Source: [Clostridium] saccharolyticum WM1 (lineage in GTDB: Bacteria > Bacillota > Clostridia > Lachnospirales > Lachnospiraceae). Taken from it: a stretch of DNA of 64,000 bases. Made by a program: the position numbers and the translations under genes. Of this stretch, positions 55,248 through 63,693 are shown in pieces; within the stretch, counting starts at the first letter, position 1; the number at the start of each line of letters is the position of its first letter. The DNA lies in the NCBI RefSeq assembly GCF_000144625.1, contig NC_014376.1:2790001-2854000 (forward strand), given 5' to 3'. The notes under the pieces are model-generated. The model had not been told where the DNA came from, ran no database searches, and was given only the letters and a program-made list of their open reading frames with translations.

Positions 55248-56416
55248 ACGAATCAAAATTTGACTATGCCATACATCAATACCAAACTCCCTTCTACATT
55301 TTTGATACGGATGTCCTTGCCCTTCAGATCAGAAAAATCCGGGATGTTCTTGGATCGGATGTAGAATTATGCTATGCCATGAAGGCCAATCCATTTGTCA
55401 TCAGAGATATAGAGGGACTGGTGGAATCCTTTGAAGTCTGTTCCCCAGGGGAATTATCCATCTGTGAAAGAGCCGGTATCCACATGGAGAAAGTCGTCAT
55501 GTCCGGCGTGTATAAGAAGCCTGAGGACGTGGAATATGCCTTAAAGCAGTATGGAAATAAGATCATTTATACCGCAGAGTCTCTCTCCCACTGGCAGACC
55601 CTTGCCTCCTGTTCGAAACGTCTTCAATTACCCGTCCGTGTACTCCTCCGCCTGACCAGCGGAAATCAGTTCGGCATGGATGAAAGCCTGATTAGACAGA
55701 TCATTGCCATGGGTGCCCATGAATTTATCACAATCGAAGGGATCCAATACTTTTCCGGCACCCAAAAAAGATCTTTAAAGAAGCTGGAAAGCGAGCTGAA
55801 CATGCTGGAACAGTTTTGCCAGGAATTAAATTCAGAATACGGCTTTCGGGTCAAAAGGCTGGAGTATGGTCCCGGTCTTCCCATCTGCTATTTTGAAGAG
55901 GAAAAGAAGGAAGAGGAAGAGATGTTAAATGGTCTTGCCGTTCTTCTGAAACACCGTTCCTTTGAGGGCAGGATCACACTGGAAATGGGGAGATACATAA
56001 CCGCCTCCTGCGGTTCCTATGTGACCAGGGTGGCGGACCTGAAAACAAACAAGGGAGAGCCTTACTGTATCGTTGACGGAGGCATCCACCAGCTGACTTA
56101 TTACGGACAAGTGCTTGCCATGAAAAAGCCGCCCATTCTACCTTTTCATGAACGGAAGGGAGAGGAAAAAAAATGGACGGTCTGCGGTTCTCTTTGTACT
56201 GCCAGTGATGTGCTGGTAAAGCAATACCCTTTTCAGGACCTGCAGCCGGGGGATCCGATTATTTTCCAAATGGCCGGTGCCTATTCGGTGACAGAGGGCA
56301 TGGCATTATTTTTAAGCAGAGAGCTGCCCCAGGTACTGCTCTATTCTGCCAAAGAACACTTCCGTATTGCAAGACCTTGTATTCATACGGATGCATTTAA
56401 TTACTTTTATTCATAA
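55244..56416 (+). CDS. Fold-type III PLP-dependent decarboxylase-like enzyme
   Basis: 390 residues of the diaminopimelate/ornithine decarboxylase family: PLP Lys47 in CYAMKANP, the FEVCSPGEL stretch, a glycine-rich phosphate loop (EYGPGLPI), VDGGIHQL, and CGSLCTASDVL (Cys near 318), the position of the decarboxylase CESxD motif but with Glu replaced. The C-terminal GAYS..E(G)MALF matches the PLP-contact Tyr region. It could decarboxylate or racemise an amino acid. Such an enzyme is not part of standard dlt operons. BtrK of butirosin synthesis, a relative of this class, decarboxylates a carrier-bound glutamate, which offers a precedent. It overlaps the adenylation gene by 4 bases. Confidence 0.8.
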   Translation: MNESKFDYAIHQYQTPFYIFDTDVLALQIRKIRDVLGSDVELCYAMKANPFVIRDIEGLVESFEVCSPGELSICERAGIHMEKVVMSGVYKKPEDVEYALKQYGNKIIYTAESLSHWQTLASCSKRLQLPVRVLLRLTSGNQFGMDESLIRQIIAMGAHEFITIEGIQYFSGTQKRSLKKLESELNMLEQFCQELNSEYGFRVKRLEYGPGLPICYFEEEKKEEEEMLNGLAVLLKHRSFEGRITLEMGRYITASCGSYVTRVADLKTNKGEPYCIVDGGIHQLTYYGQVLAMKKPPILPFHERKGEEKKWTVCGSLCTASDVLVKQYPFQDLQPGDPIIFQMAGAYSVTEGMALFLSRELPQVLLYSAKEHFRIARPCIHTDAFNYFYS

Positions 56417-56430
56417 AGGAGACGAAAACC

Positions 56431-56658
56431 ATGGAACAATTAATGAAAATCTTAAATGAAATCAACCCGGGAATTGACTATGAAACTGAGACAGGGCTCA
56501 TTGACGGCGGACTTTTGGACTCATTTTCCATTCTCTCCCTCATTCCGGAATTAGAGGATGCTTTTGACATTGAGATCACACCCATAGACATGGTACCCGC
56601 CAATTTTAATTCCGCCAAAGCAATATGGAGCATGATCAGCCGGTTAAAAGAGGAATAG
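56431..56658 (+). CDS. DltC-like carrier protein
   Basis: 75 residues, the size of DltC and other acyl carrier proteins. The phosphopantetheine attachment Ser31 lies in GGLLDSFSILSLIPELE. It carries the activated amino acid as a thioester from the adenylation enzyme to the membrane transferase. 14 bases after the PLP enzyme, 3 before the MBOAT gene. RBS AAAGGAG. Confidence 0.88.
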   Translation: MEQLMKILNEINPGIDYETETGLIDGGLLDSFSILSLIPELEDAFDIEITPIDMVPANFNSAKAIWSMISRLKEE

Positions 56659-56661
56659 GCC

Positions 56662-58245
56662 ATGGCTTACAACTCAATACTGTACCTTTTTATCTTTTTA
56701 CCGGCTGTAATGCTGACCTATCAGCTTACGCCCCAGTGCCGCCGTTATAGAGTCCTGCTAGGTGCAAGCTATGTGTTCTTTCTCTCTTTTAGCGGAAGGC
56801 TGCTGGTGTACTTGCTTTTTTCCACTCTTTCCATTCATCATATGGGCCTATGGCTTGCTTCCTGTAAAAGAGACTATTTGTCAGCAGACCATGCAGTTGA
56901 GGATAAAAAGGCACAAAAGGCTGCTTATGAAAGCAAACGCCGGCAAATCTTATGGCTTGGGATCGGATTGCAGCTTGCTATTCTATTGATTTTAAAATAT
57001 TCCGGCTTTTTTCAGGAGAATTTAAACATAGTGTTAAAGGCTCTGTCCTTTCCACGGCTTTTGCCTTCCATAAATTTTGCCCTGCCCATTGGAATCTCCT
57101 TCTACACCCTCCAGGCAATCTCATACCTGACTGACGTTTATTATGAGAAAATACCGGCAGATGACAACTTAGGAAGGCTTGCTTTGTACCTCTCCTTTTT
57201 TCCGGCTCTTCTGGAAGGCCCGATCTGCCGTTACTCTCAGACTGCAGAAGTCTTATACCAGGGCAATCCTCTGGAATATGGGAAGGTTACCCGGGGCTTA
57301 CAAAGAATCCTATGGGGGTTGTTTAAAAAGCTTGTGATTGCGGACCGCCTCAACATTCTTGTAGAAACAGTGTTTGACACCCCCAATCATTACGGAGGCA
57401 TCATCGTCATTGCCGGAGCTGTTTTATACACCTTTCAGCTATATGCTGATTTTTCCGGCTGCATTGATATGACCATTGGTACCGGAGAAATGTTTGGGGC
57501 TGTCATTCCGGAAAACTTCCGGCAGCCATTTTTCTCTAAAACTGCATCGGAATTCTGGAGACGGTGGCATATAACCCTTGGCGGCTGGTTAAAGGACTAT
57601 ATCTTTTACCCCTTATCCTTAACCAGATTCGTCAAAAAGCTGGGAAGGCATTCCCGGGCCAGATTTGGAAAACATCTGGGGCAGAACCTTGCTTCCTTCC
57701 TCCCCTTGTTTGGTGTCTGGATGCTAAACGGACTATGGCACGGAACCGGATGGAACTACATTTTCTTTGGTATGTATTACTTTGTCCTCATTATGACAGG
57801 AAATTTATTAGAGCCTGCGGTCCAGAGGGTCACGGATCGTCTGAGGATTCCCCGGTCCAATCCCTTATACCGGGGAGTCCAGACCGGAAAACTGCTTTTG
57901 ATTGTATTCACGGGAGAATTGTTTTTCAGGGCAAAGGACCTGACCACCGGCATAAATATGTTCCTGTCCGTTTTCACCGGATTCCGCTTGTCATCGGTTA
58001 CAGACGGTTCTCTCCTTAAGCTGGGGTTGTCCCTGGCGGATTTTGTTGCCCTGTTCCTTGGTTTTATCGCGGTTTACACGGTAGATACCATTCATGAGAA
58101 CGGAATCTCTATCCGGGACAGAATATCCGGCTGGAATATACTGGCCCGCTGGAGCTTTCTTTACGCCGCCATCCTGGTTGTCATTCTTCTCGGAGCTTAC
58201 GGCGACGGGTATTTACCGGCTAAGCTGATTTATGCCGGATTTTAA
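56662..58245 (+). CDS. DltB-like MBOAT acyltransferase
   Basis: 527 residues, with about ten hydrophobic spans, longer than typical DltB (about 400). MBOAT marks: LPIGISFYTLQAISYLTDVY, FFPALLEGPICRY, the SEFWRRWHITLGGWLKDYIFYPL segment and the active-site His near 359 in MLNGLWHGTGWNYI. MBOAT proteins of this class move an acyl or aminoacyl group from a carrier across the membrane to a wall polymer. It is closest in pattern to the DltB/AlgI branch. The C-terminal extension (about 430-527) adds further spans. Confidence 0.88.
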   Translation: MAYNSILYLFIFLPAVMLTYQLTPQCRRYRVLLGASYVFFLSFSGRLLVYLLFSTLSIHHMGLWLASCKRDYLSADHAVEDKKAQKAAYESKRRQILWLGIGLQLAILLILKYSGFFQENLNIVLKALSFPRLLPSINFALPIGISFYTLQAISYLTDVYYEKIPADDNLGRLALYLSFFPALLEGPICRYSQTAEVLYQGNPLEYGKVTRGLQRILWGLFKKLVIADRLNILVETVFDTPNHYGGIIVIAGAVLYTFQLYADFSGCIDMTIGTGEMFGAVIPENFRQPFFSKTASEFWRRWHITLGGWLKDYIFYPLSLTRFVKKLGRHSRARFGKHLGQNLASFLPLFGVWMLNGLWHGTGWNYIFFGMYYFVLIMTGNLLEPAVQRVTDRLRIPRSNPLYRGVQTGKLLLIVFTGELFFRAKDLTTGINMFLSVFTGFRLSSVTDGSLLKLGLSLADFVALFLGFIAVYTVDTIHENGISIRDRISGWNILARWSFLYAAILVVILLGAYGDGYLPAKLIYAGF

Positions 58246-58256
58246 GGAGTGATCGG

Positions 58257-59222
58257 ATGCAAACCAGAAACAGAATAAAATCAATTATATTTTTGACCGG
58301 GCTTTTCATTTTATTGTATGTTGCTTCCTACCTGCTTCTTCCCTATAACAATATGGAGGACAGCTTGTATAAAAAGGCTAATGGGATCCTGAAGGAACCA
58401 AAAGATACCATTGACTATGTATCCATCGGCGACAGCGAATGCAGCGCCAGCATTTCCCCCATGGAAATCTGGAACTCTTATGGTTATACAGGATATAACT
58501 GCGGCGTACCCAGCCAGCAGCTTCAGGACACTTATTATCTGCTGGAGCGTCTCTTGAAAAACCAGTCTCCGAAGGTAGTTTTTCTGGAAACCAATGCATT
58601 TTACCGGGATTTCAAATACATCAACGCCCTTGAAACCGCCATTGACGATACAGTGAAAAAAATATTTCCCATTTATAAATACCATAACAGCTGGAAATAT
58701 TTCCACTTTTATATGCTGAAAAGCCTGGGACAAAAGGCAAAGCAGGAACCGGCTACCATTTACAAGGGATATCAGTACAGCGCAATCGTAACCCCATACA
58801 AAAGCGGACCTTATGTTACGGAAACAGACGATGTTTATGTGATTGATGAGCAGCCCCTATTATACTTAAATAAAATCACCGCCCTGTGCAGGGAAAAGGG
58901 CATTCAGCTGATCCTGTACAGCGCTCCCTCGCCAAAATGCTGGTCCTATTCCAAGCACAATGCAGCTGCGGCTTTTGCCAATGACAACCAACTGACTTAC
59001 CTTGACTTAAATCTGGATATTGATGCTCTGGGTATTGACTGGACAAAGGATTCCAGGGATGACGGTGATCACTTAAACTACTTTGGGGCTGTAAAGGTAT
59101 CCGCCTACATCGGAAACTATCTACGGAAACACACAGACTTCATCGACCACCGGAAGGATGCTGGCTTTGAGAGCTGGAACCGGGAACTGAACAATTATCT
59201 AAAGCTGACAAATGAGAATTAA
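58257..59222 (+). CDS. DltD-like SGNH-fold extracytoplasmic protein
   Basis: 321 residues: an N-terminal membrane anchor (about 9-28), then a surface domain with SIGDSECSASISP (block I, Ser60), GYNCGVPSQQLQDTYYLLERLL, VVFLETNAFYRD, and a C-terminal DDGDHLNYFGA with the DxxH pair of SGNH hydrolases. In the Dlt system DltD acts outside the membrane at the final step of esterifying teichoic acid. Its place right after the MBOAT gene (11 bases) suggests the same here. RBS AAGGAG. Last gene of the operon. Confidence 0.82.
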   Translation: MQTRNRIKSIIFLTGLFILLYVASYLLLPYNNMEDSLYKKANGILKEPKDTIDYVSIGDSECSASISPMEIWNSYGYTGYNCGVPSQQLQDTYYLLERLLKNQSPKVVFLETNAFYRDFKYINALETAIDDTVKKIFPIYKYHNSWKYFHFYMLKSLGQKAKQEPATIYKGYQYSAIVTPYKSGPYVTETDDVYVIDEQPLLYLNKITALCREKGIQLILYSAPSPKCWSYSKHNAAAAFANDNQLTYLDLNLDIDALGIDWTKDSRDDGDHLNYFGAVKVSAYIGNYLRKHTDFIDHRKDAGFESWNRELNNYLKLTNEN

Positions 59223-59228
59223 CGCTAA

Positions 59229-59270
59229 AAGAGCATTGGCACCGGTAAAACAGAACGGCCCAATGCTCTT
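59229..59270. terminator. Hairpin between convergent DltD-like and alaA genes
   Basis: AAGAGCATTGG (59229-59239) pairs with CCAATGCTCTT (59260-59270). The minus-strand side runs into TTTTAG, the plus side has no T run, so it mainly ends alaA and may stop the Dlt-like operon weakly. Confidence 0.65.
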
Positions 59271-59303
59271 ATAGCTATCTAGGGTCTATGACGCCTTGAA
59301 CAA

Positions 59304-60521
59304 TCAGGTTTGTATGTAGTAAGACATAAAATCCGCCAGCTTATTGCATGCAGACTTTAGCTGGTTTAGCTCCGGCAGATAAACCACCCGGAAATGATCT
59401 GGCTTTTCCCAATGGAACCCGCCTCCGTGAGTCAGCAGGATCTTTTTATCCTTTAAAAAATCCAGGACAAATTTTTCATCGTCAATAATGTGAAATTTGC
59501 CGGAATCAATTTTAGGGAACATGTAAAAGGCAGCTTTAGGTTTTACCACAGAGATCCCCGGAATGGCATTCAGAGCCTCATTGGTGTATTCTCTCTGTTC
59601 GTAAATCCTCCCGCCGGGAACCAGAAGTTTTTTCGTTTCCTCTTCCATTTCCAGAGCAGCTTTTATCACGGACTGGGCCGGAACATTGGAGCAGAGCCTC
59701 ATGGAGGATAACAGGTTCAACCCTTCCACATAGCCCTTTGCAAAGGATTTATCTCCGCAAAGAATCATCCAGCCGCAGCGGTATCCTGCGATCAAATGGG
59801 ATTTGGAGAGACCGTTGAATGTAATGGTCAAAAGATCGGGAGCCAGGGAGGCGATGGATACATGCTCCAGACCGTCAAAAACAAGCCTGTCATAAATTTC
59901 ATCAGCAAAGATGATCATCCCATGCTTCCGGCAGATTCCAACGATTTCCTCCAGAAGTTCCCTTGGGTACAAGGCGCCGGTAGGGTTGTTGGGGTTAATA
60001 ATGACGATCCCTTTTGTCCTGCTGGTAATTTTACTTTTTATATCTTCTATATCCGGGTACCATTCTGCGCCTTCATCGCACAGGTAATGAACAGCGGTCC
60101 CCCCGGAAAGTGTCACCGAAGCAGTCCATAAAGGATAGTCCGGAGCGGGAACCAGAATCTCATCTCCACAGTTTAACAGGCCCTGCATGGATAAGGTGAT
60201 CAGCTCGCTTACACCATTACCCGTGTATACATCATCCACCGTAACCCGATCAATCCCTTTTTTCTTACAGGATCCTACGATTGCCCTTCTGGCAGAAAGC
60301 AGCCCTTTGGAATCGGAGTAGCCTTCCGTATGGGACAGGTGATCCTTCATCCTCTTCAGCAGCTCTTCCGGTGCACGGAAACCAAAGGGAGCAGGATTCC
60401 CGATATTTAGTTTTAATATATCAATTCCCTGGTCAATCATCCGGTTTGCTTCATCCATGACCGGACCTCTGATGTCATAGCACACATGATCCAGCTTGCT
60501 GGATTTTTCAAATTTCCTCAT
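59304..60521 (-). CDS. alaA: Alanine-synthesising aminotransferase (AlaA-like)
   Basis: 405 residues closely following the E. coli AlaA pattern: start EKSSKLDHVCYDIRGPV, ILKLNIGNPAPFGF, EGYSDSKGL, GNGVSELI, APDYPLWTASVTLSGG, VIINPNNPTGALYPRELL, ADEIYDRLVFDG and the PLP Lys near 240 in ITFNGLSKSHLIAGYRCGWM. AlaA makes L-alanine from pyruvate using glutamate. The T-box in front has a specifier that reads GCA (Ala), so expression should rise when tRNA-Ala is uncharged; this agrees with the assignment. AAGGAGAA precedes the ATG. Confidence 0.92.
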   Translation of the reverse strand: MRKFEKSSKLDHVCYDIRGPVMDEANRMIDQGIDILKLNIGNPAPFGFRAPEELLKRMKDHLSHTEGYSDSKGLLSARRAIVGSCKKKGIDRVTVDDVYTGNGVSELITLSMQGLLNCGDEILVPAPDYPLWTASVTLSGGTAVHYLCDEGAEWYPDIEDIKSKITSRTKGIVIINPNNPTGALYPRELLEEIVGICRKHGMIIFADEIYDRLVFDGLEHVSIASLAPDLLTITFNGLSKSHLIAGYRCGWMILCGDKSFAKGYVEGLNLLSSMRLCSNVPAQSVIKAALEMEEETKKLLVPGGRIYEQREYTNEALNAIPGISVVKPKAAFYMFPKIDSGKFHIIDDEKFVLDFLKDKKILLTHGGGFHWEKPDHFRVVYLPELNQLKSACNKLADFMSYYIQT

Positions 60522-60561
60522 CAGTATTCTCCTTTTTCTTAGTAATTTAATAGAGGAAGGT

Positions 60562-60855
60562 AATAAAAAAACGCCCTAAACGTCGAAACGTTTAGGGCGA
60601 ATATACAATCCGTGTTACCACCTAAATTCAGAGAAATCTCTGCACTCTCTACGATACCAGCATATCGTGTCCCTGTAACGTGGGAATACGTTGAAGCCTA
60701 CTAAACCATCTCCCTGAAATCAGAACGGAGACCGTTATTCGGTCCAAAGCTCCGAGACTGCTTCGATATACTAAAATAAAGATTCGCACCAACCATCTTC
60801 TCTCTGAAATTCATTGTATATGTACTATTTCTCTTCATTGCCTTTTCACTATTTC
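60562..60855 (-). promoter_or_regulatory. T-box leader of alaA, specifier GCA (alanine)
   Basis: Minus-strand RNA shows T-box marks in order: GAAGAG...AGTA at the base of stem I, CAGAGAG...GGTTGGTGCGAATC, then GAA-GCA-GTCTCGGAGC, where GCA (60759-60761) sits in the specifier position, and the antiterminator sequence GGTGGTAACACGG (about 60610-60622). The terminator is CGCCCTAAACG / CGTTTAGGGCG (60572-60599) with seven T. Uncharged tRNA-Ala binding should prevent termination. Confidence 0.9.
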
Positions 60856-60859
60856 CGCA

Positions 60860-60888
60860 ATGATACCACAGGAACGAGAAAATGTCAA
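60860..60888 (-). promoter_or_regulatory. Promoter of the alaA T-box transcript
   Basis: TTGACA (60883-60888), 17 bases, TATCAT (60860-60865) on the minus strand. The IS target duplication begins only 2 bases upstream of the -35 box. Confidence 0.85.
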
Positions 60889-60890
60889 TT

Positions 60891-60903
60891 ATTAAAAATT
60901 AAC
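60891..60903. repeat. 13-bp target site duplication, right copy of IS (left side)
   Basis: ATTAAAAATTAAC, repeated at 62602-62614. Its core TTAAAAATTAA is nearly palindromic. Confidence 0.9.
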
Positions 60904-62601
60904 GCTGACTTGAAAAAGTAAATTCCAGTGCAGGACTAAATTCCACCGCCCTTTAAAAGTTGTCATAAATGGTAGAGGTTTTTGCGCACTGTTCTAAGAT
61001 TTCTGATATAATTAAGCTAACTTCTTACCAAAAATCATGTTTTAGGGCAGAGAAAACAGGCCACTGGAGTTTCGTGTGCGAGACTAAATTCCACCGGCCA
61101 CATTCAAAAAATGTGAAAAGTTAACTTCCAGTCCGACAGCAGATTTAAGTAAGTTAGTTAACGGTTGTAGCGAATCAGCTTAGGTGTCAGATTGACCTCG
61201 TCAGGGACAATGCGCCTAAGCTGAAGTCCTTTTAAGGTGTCTTCGCCAAATGATTCTAGAGCCAGATTATATGGCGTTTCACCACCCAGACTCTCCCGTG
61301 GTGTGGAATTGATATGATTAACAATCAGATTCACGTCCCATTGAGTTAGAAATTCAAAGCTGGTTCCTTTTGGAAGCACCATGCGAAGCATGGTATGAAC
61401 ATTTTCAACGCCCCCCTTCTGACCGCTACGCATTGGATCACAGTAGTAAAGATTACAGCGCTGAATTTCATTGATCCCAGTCTCCAGGCCTATAGGATCG
61501 CCAAATTCGGAGCCACGGTCAGTTAATACGTATTGGAATAAGGAAACGAATTCATAGGTTCCCAGTCGTTTCTCAAGCTGATCAAATACAAGTCGTACGG
61601 CGCCTTTGGTACATCGGTTCATCAGGAATGCAAGAAAAAGTTTTTCCTTTGTAAAGTAGAACGTCAGCAGAGTCTTTTTAGATTCACGGGAAGAATGAAC
61701 CGTGTCCATTTCTGCAAAGTATTCAAGATCCAAAGACTGAAAATCAAGATAGGTTCTGTTGACAAAAACAGAGCGATCCGTAATCTGTGTCTTGTGGCAT
61801 TTTCGCGGTTTGAACTTAGGTTTACGCTTTAAATCTACATTTCTGGCGGAAAACAGACCCTTGTCAATGTAGGTATAGATTGTGCGGACAGACATATCCA
61901 GTTCCGGATGATTTATGGAGATCTGATAGGGAGACTGCCCCTGCTCAATTAGAGGAGTAACAATCATATCTTTTTGATGCAGTTCGTGCTTTGTCATGCA
62001 GATACCGTTTCTGGAATTGGTGAGTAACTCATGATATTTGCGGTCAGCAAACCGTGCATTGTATGTGTATTTGTGAGCAATGGTGCAGTGAGAGATCTTT
62101 TTGTCGCAGCCATTGCAAACGTAGGGAGCTTTATCCAGTCGGGAGCAGCGTTCCTTCACAAAATCCCGGCAGGTTTGATTACAGGTCGGACAGGAAGCAC
62201 ATTTGATCCCGCAGACAAGAATCTTTTTGCAGACATTTACTTTTCGACAGCTAAACCTGTAAATGCAGAAGTTCTTGGTATTGTAAAAGGTGCCTTTATG
62301 ATACCAGTCAGAGGAACGCCTGGCCTTCACTTCCTTAGAGATGGTGGTTGGATCTTTGCACAGGTATTTTGCAATATCTTTAAAAGTATGATTTTGATTT
62401 AAAGAGTTTTCAATAAAAACACGATCCTTCAGAGTGAGATGCTTCTGGTTACCAGGAATATATTTACTCATAAAATCTCCTTCTACTGCTGTCAGAAGGA
62501 GTTATAAAGATACCATGTATGTATGAAAGAGTAAATATAAACTGTGCAGAGGTAAACTCTACCTGGGTAAATGGTAGTGGAATTTACTTTTTCAATTTTC
62601 A
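60904..62601 (-). mobile_element. IS30-family insertion sequence, 1698 bp, right (inverted) copy
   Basis: Same length and ends as the copy at 933-2630, in opposite orientation, with the same deduced transposase. It starts GCTGACTTGAAAAAG and ends CTTTTTCAATTTTCA, flanked by its own 13-bp duplication. It inserted directly upstream of the alaA promoter without breaking a visible gene. Confidence 0.92.
61158..62471 (-). CDS. IS30-family transposase (right copy)
   Basis: 437 residues, the same protein as at 1063-2376: N-terminal helix-turn-helix, cysteine-rich insert, and a DDE catalytic domain with Asp in MDTVHSS, Asp in TDRGSEF and Glu in GGVENVHT. The absence of any residue change between copies shows that one copied from the other recently. 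The ribosome binding site is again masked by a hairpin (62477-62501). Confidence 0.93.
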   Translation of the reverse strand: MSKYIPGNQKHLTLKDRVFIENSLNQNHTFKDIAKYLCKDPTTISKEVKARRSSDWYHKGTFYNTKNFCIYRFSCRKVNVCKKILVCGIKCASCPTCNQTCRDFVKERCSRLDKAPYVCNGCDKKISHCTIAHKYTYNARFADRKYHELLTNSRNGICMTKHELHQKDMIVTPLIEQGQSPYQISINHPELDMSVRTIYTYIDKGLFSARNVDLKRKPKFKPRKCHKTQITDRSVFVNRTYLDFQSLDLEYFAEMDTVHSSRESKKTLLTFYFTKEKLFLAFLMNRCTKGAVRLVFDQLEKRLGTYEFVSLFQYVLTDRGSEFGDPIGLETGINEIQRCNLYYCDPMRSGQKGGVENVHTMLRMVLPKGTSFEFLTQWDVNLIVNHINSTPRESLGGETPYNLALESFGEDTLKGLQLRRIVPDEVNLTPKLIRYNR

Positions 62602-62614
62602 ATTAAAAATTAAC
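62602..62614. repeat. 13-bp target site duplication, right copy of IS (right side)
   Basis: Second copy of ATTAAAAATTAAC, matching 60891-60903. Confidence 0.9.
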
Positions 62615-62635
62615 CTTCTCCATGCCAGCCCTTCT

Positions 62636-63625
62636 TCAGGCTTCCTTGTCCGCCGGAAATACAATTCCTCCCTTACGCCTTGCAATTGTCTGGATCTCAC
62701 TCACCAGCAAGGTATGATCCAGATACCGATAGCAGGCTTCCAGATCATTGCCGCAGATCATATCCTGAAATGCCAGAAATTCATCCAGCATGCGGTGATC
62801 TCCTTTATTTTCATTTACATAGGTTTTTGTATTATTATTCATTATGATTTCAAAGCTGTCGCAGATACTGGCAGGCGATTCCTGATGGATGACCCCCTTA
62901 TCTCCCTGGATATTGTTTGCAATGGGAGCTTTGCAGTCCTTCGCACCTACACAGGTACATTTAAAGGTGCCGTAATCCAGCACTAATATGCCGGAAGTGT
63001 CAATGCCTCTCTCCACATTGGGAAAATATTCCACCTTTAAGGGCCTGCCGAATAACCCTGCCACATAATGAATGTTGTAGATATTAATATCCATGAGTGC
63101 TCCGCCGGAACATTGAGGATCAAATGCAGGTAAAATGCGGCCCTCTTTGAAGCTGTCATATCTTCTGGAATACTGGGAAAAGTTGCATTGTACAATTTTT
63201 ATGTTTCCAATGGCGGGCAGCAATTCCTTGATTTTTCTGTAATTGGGCAGATAAAGGGTAGTAACTGCTTCAAGCAAAAACAGCTTTCTTTCCCTGGCCA
63301 GCCTGCTTAATTCCAGGGACTCTTTATAGGTTGTTGTAAAGGGCTTTTCAACGATCACATGCTTTCCGGCCTCCAAGGCCTCTTTCCCGAACTGAAAATG
63401 CAGATGGTTTGGCAGGGCCACATATACCGTATCCACACCGCAGTTTAAAAATTCCTGATATTCTGTAAAGATATACTTAATGCTGTATTTATTTGCAAGC
63501 TCCTTACCGGCAGCTTCACTTCTTTTTGTACAGCAAATAGCAGTTACCTCTACTTGCTCTAAATGATGAACCATGGGCAGAAACTCCTGCACGATCATTC
63601 CAGATCCAACGATGCCTAGCTTCAT
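62636..63625 (-). CDS. Gfo/Idh/MocA family oxidoreductase
   Basis: 329 residues. N-terminal Rossmann fold KLGIVGSGMIVQEFLP, then DTVYVALPNHLHFQFGKEALEAGKHVIVEKPFTTT, which includes the family's EKP catalytic lysine, and a C-terminal alpha-beta domain with GGALMDINIYNIHYVAGLFG. These enzymes oxidise or reduce sugars and inositols with NAD(P); the substrate is unknown. I chose ATG 63625: GGAGAGGAG lies just upstream, and the longer frame to 63751 overlaps the next gene. It lies 34 bases past the IS. Confidence 0.88.
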   Translation of the reverse strand: MKLGIVGSGMIVQEFLPMVHHLEQVEVTAICCTKRSEAAGKELANKYSIKYIFTEYQEFLNCGVDTVYVALPNHLHFQFGKEALEAGKHVIVEKPFTTTYKESLELSRLARERKLFLLEAVTTLYLPNYRKIKELLPAIGNIKIVQCNFSQYSRRYDSFKEGRILPAFDPQCSGGALMDINIYNIHYVAGLFGRPLKVEYFPNVERGIDTSGILVLDYGTFKCTCVGAKDCKAPIANNIQGDKGVIHQESPASICDSFEIIMNNNTKTYVNENKGDHRMLDEFLAFQDMICGNDLEACYRYLDHTLLVSEIQTIARRKGGIVFPADKEA

Positions 63626-63693
63626 ACTTATCTCCTCTCCAGTACAGTTCTGTGATTCATTTTCTAGGGAGTCAGCCTTTCCTTCCTCCTTAG

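Noticed and set aside
53730-59222. Ordinary dltABCD operon for D-alanylation
   Set aside because: The gene order differs, a PLP decarboxylase-like gene is inserted, the MBOAT is longer and no DltX-like peptide was seen; the D-Ala symbols were therefore not used.
933-62601. Composite transposon bounded by two IS copies
   Set aside because: Each copy has its own matching 13-bp duplication and the outer flanks do not match, so they inserted separately.
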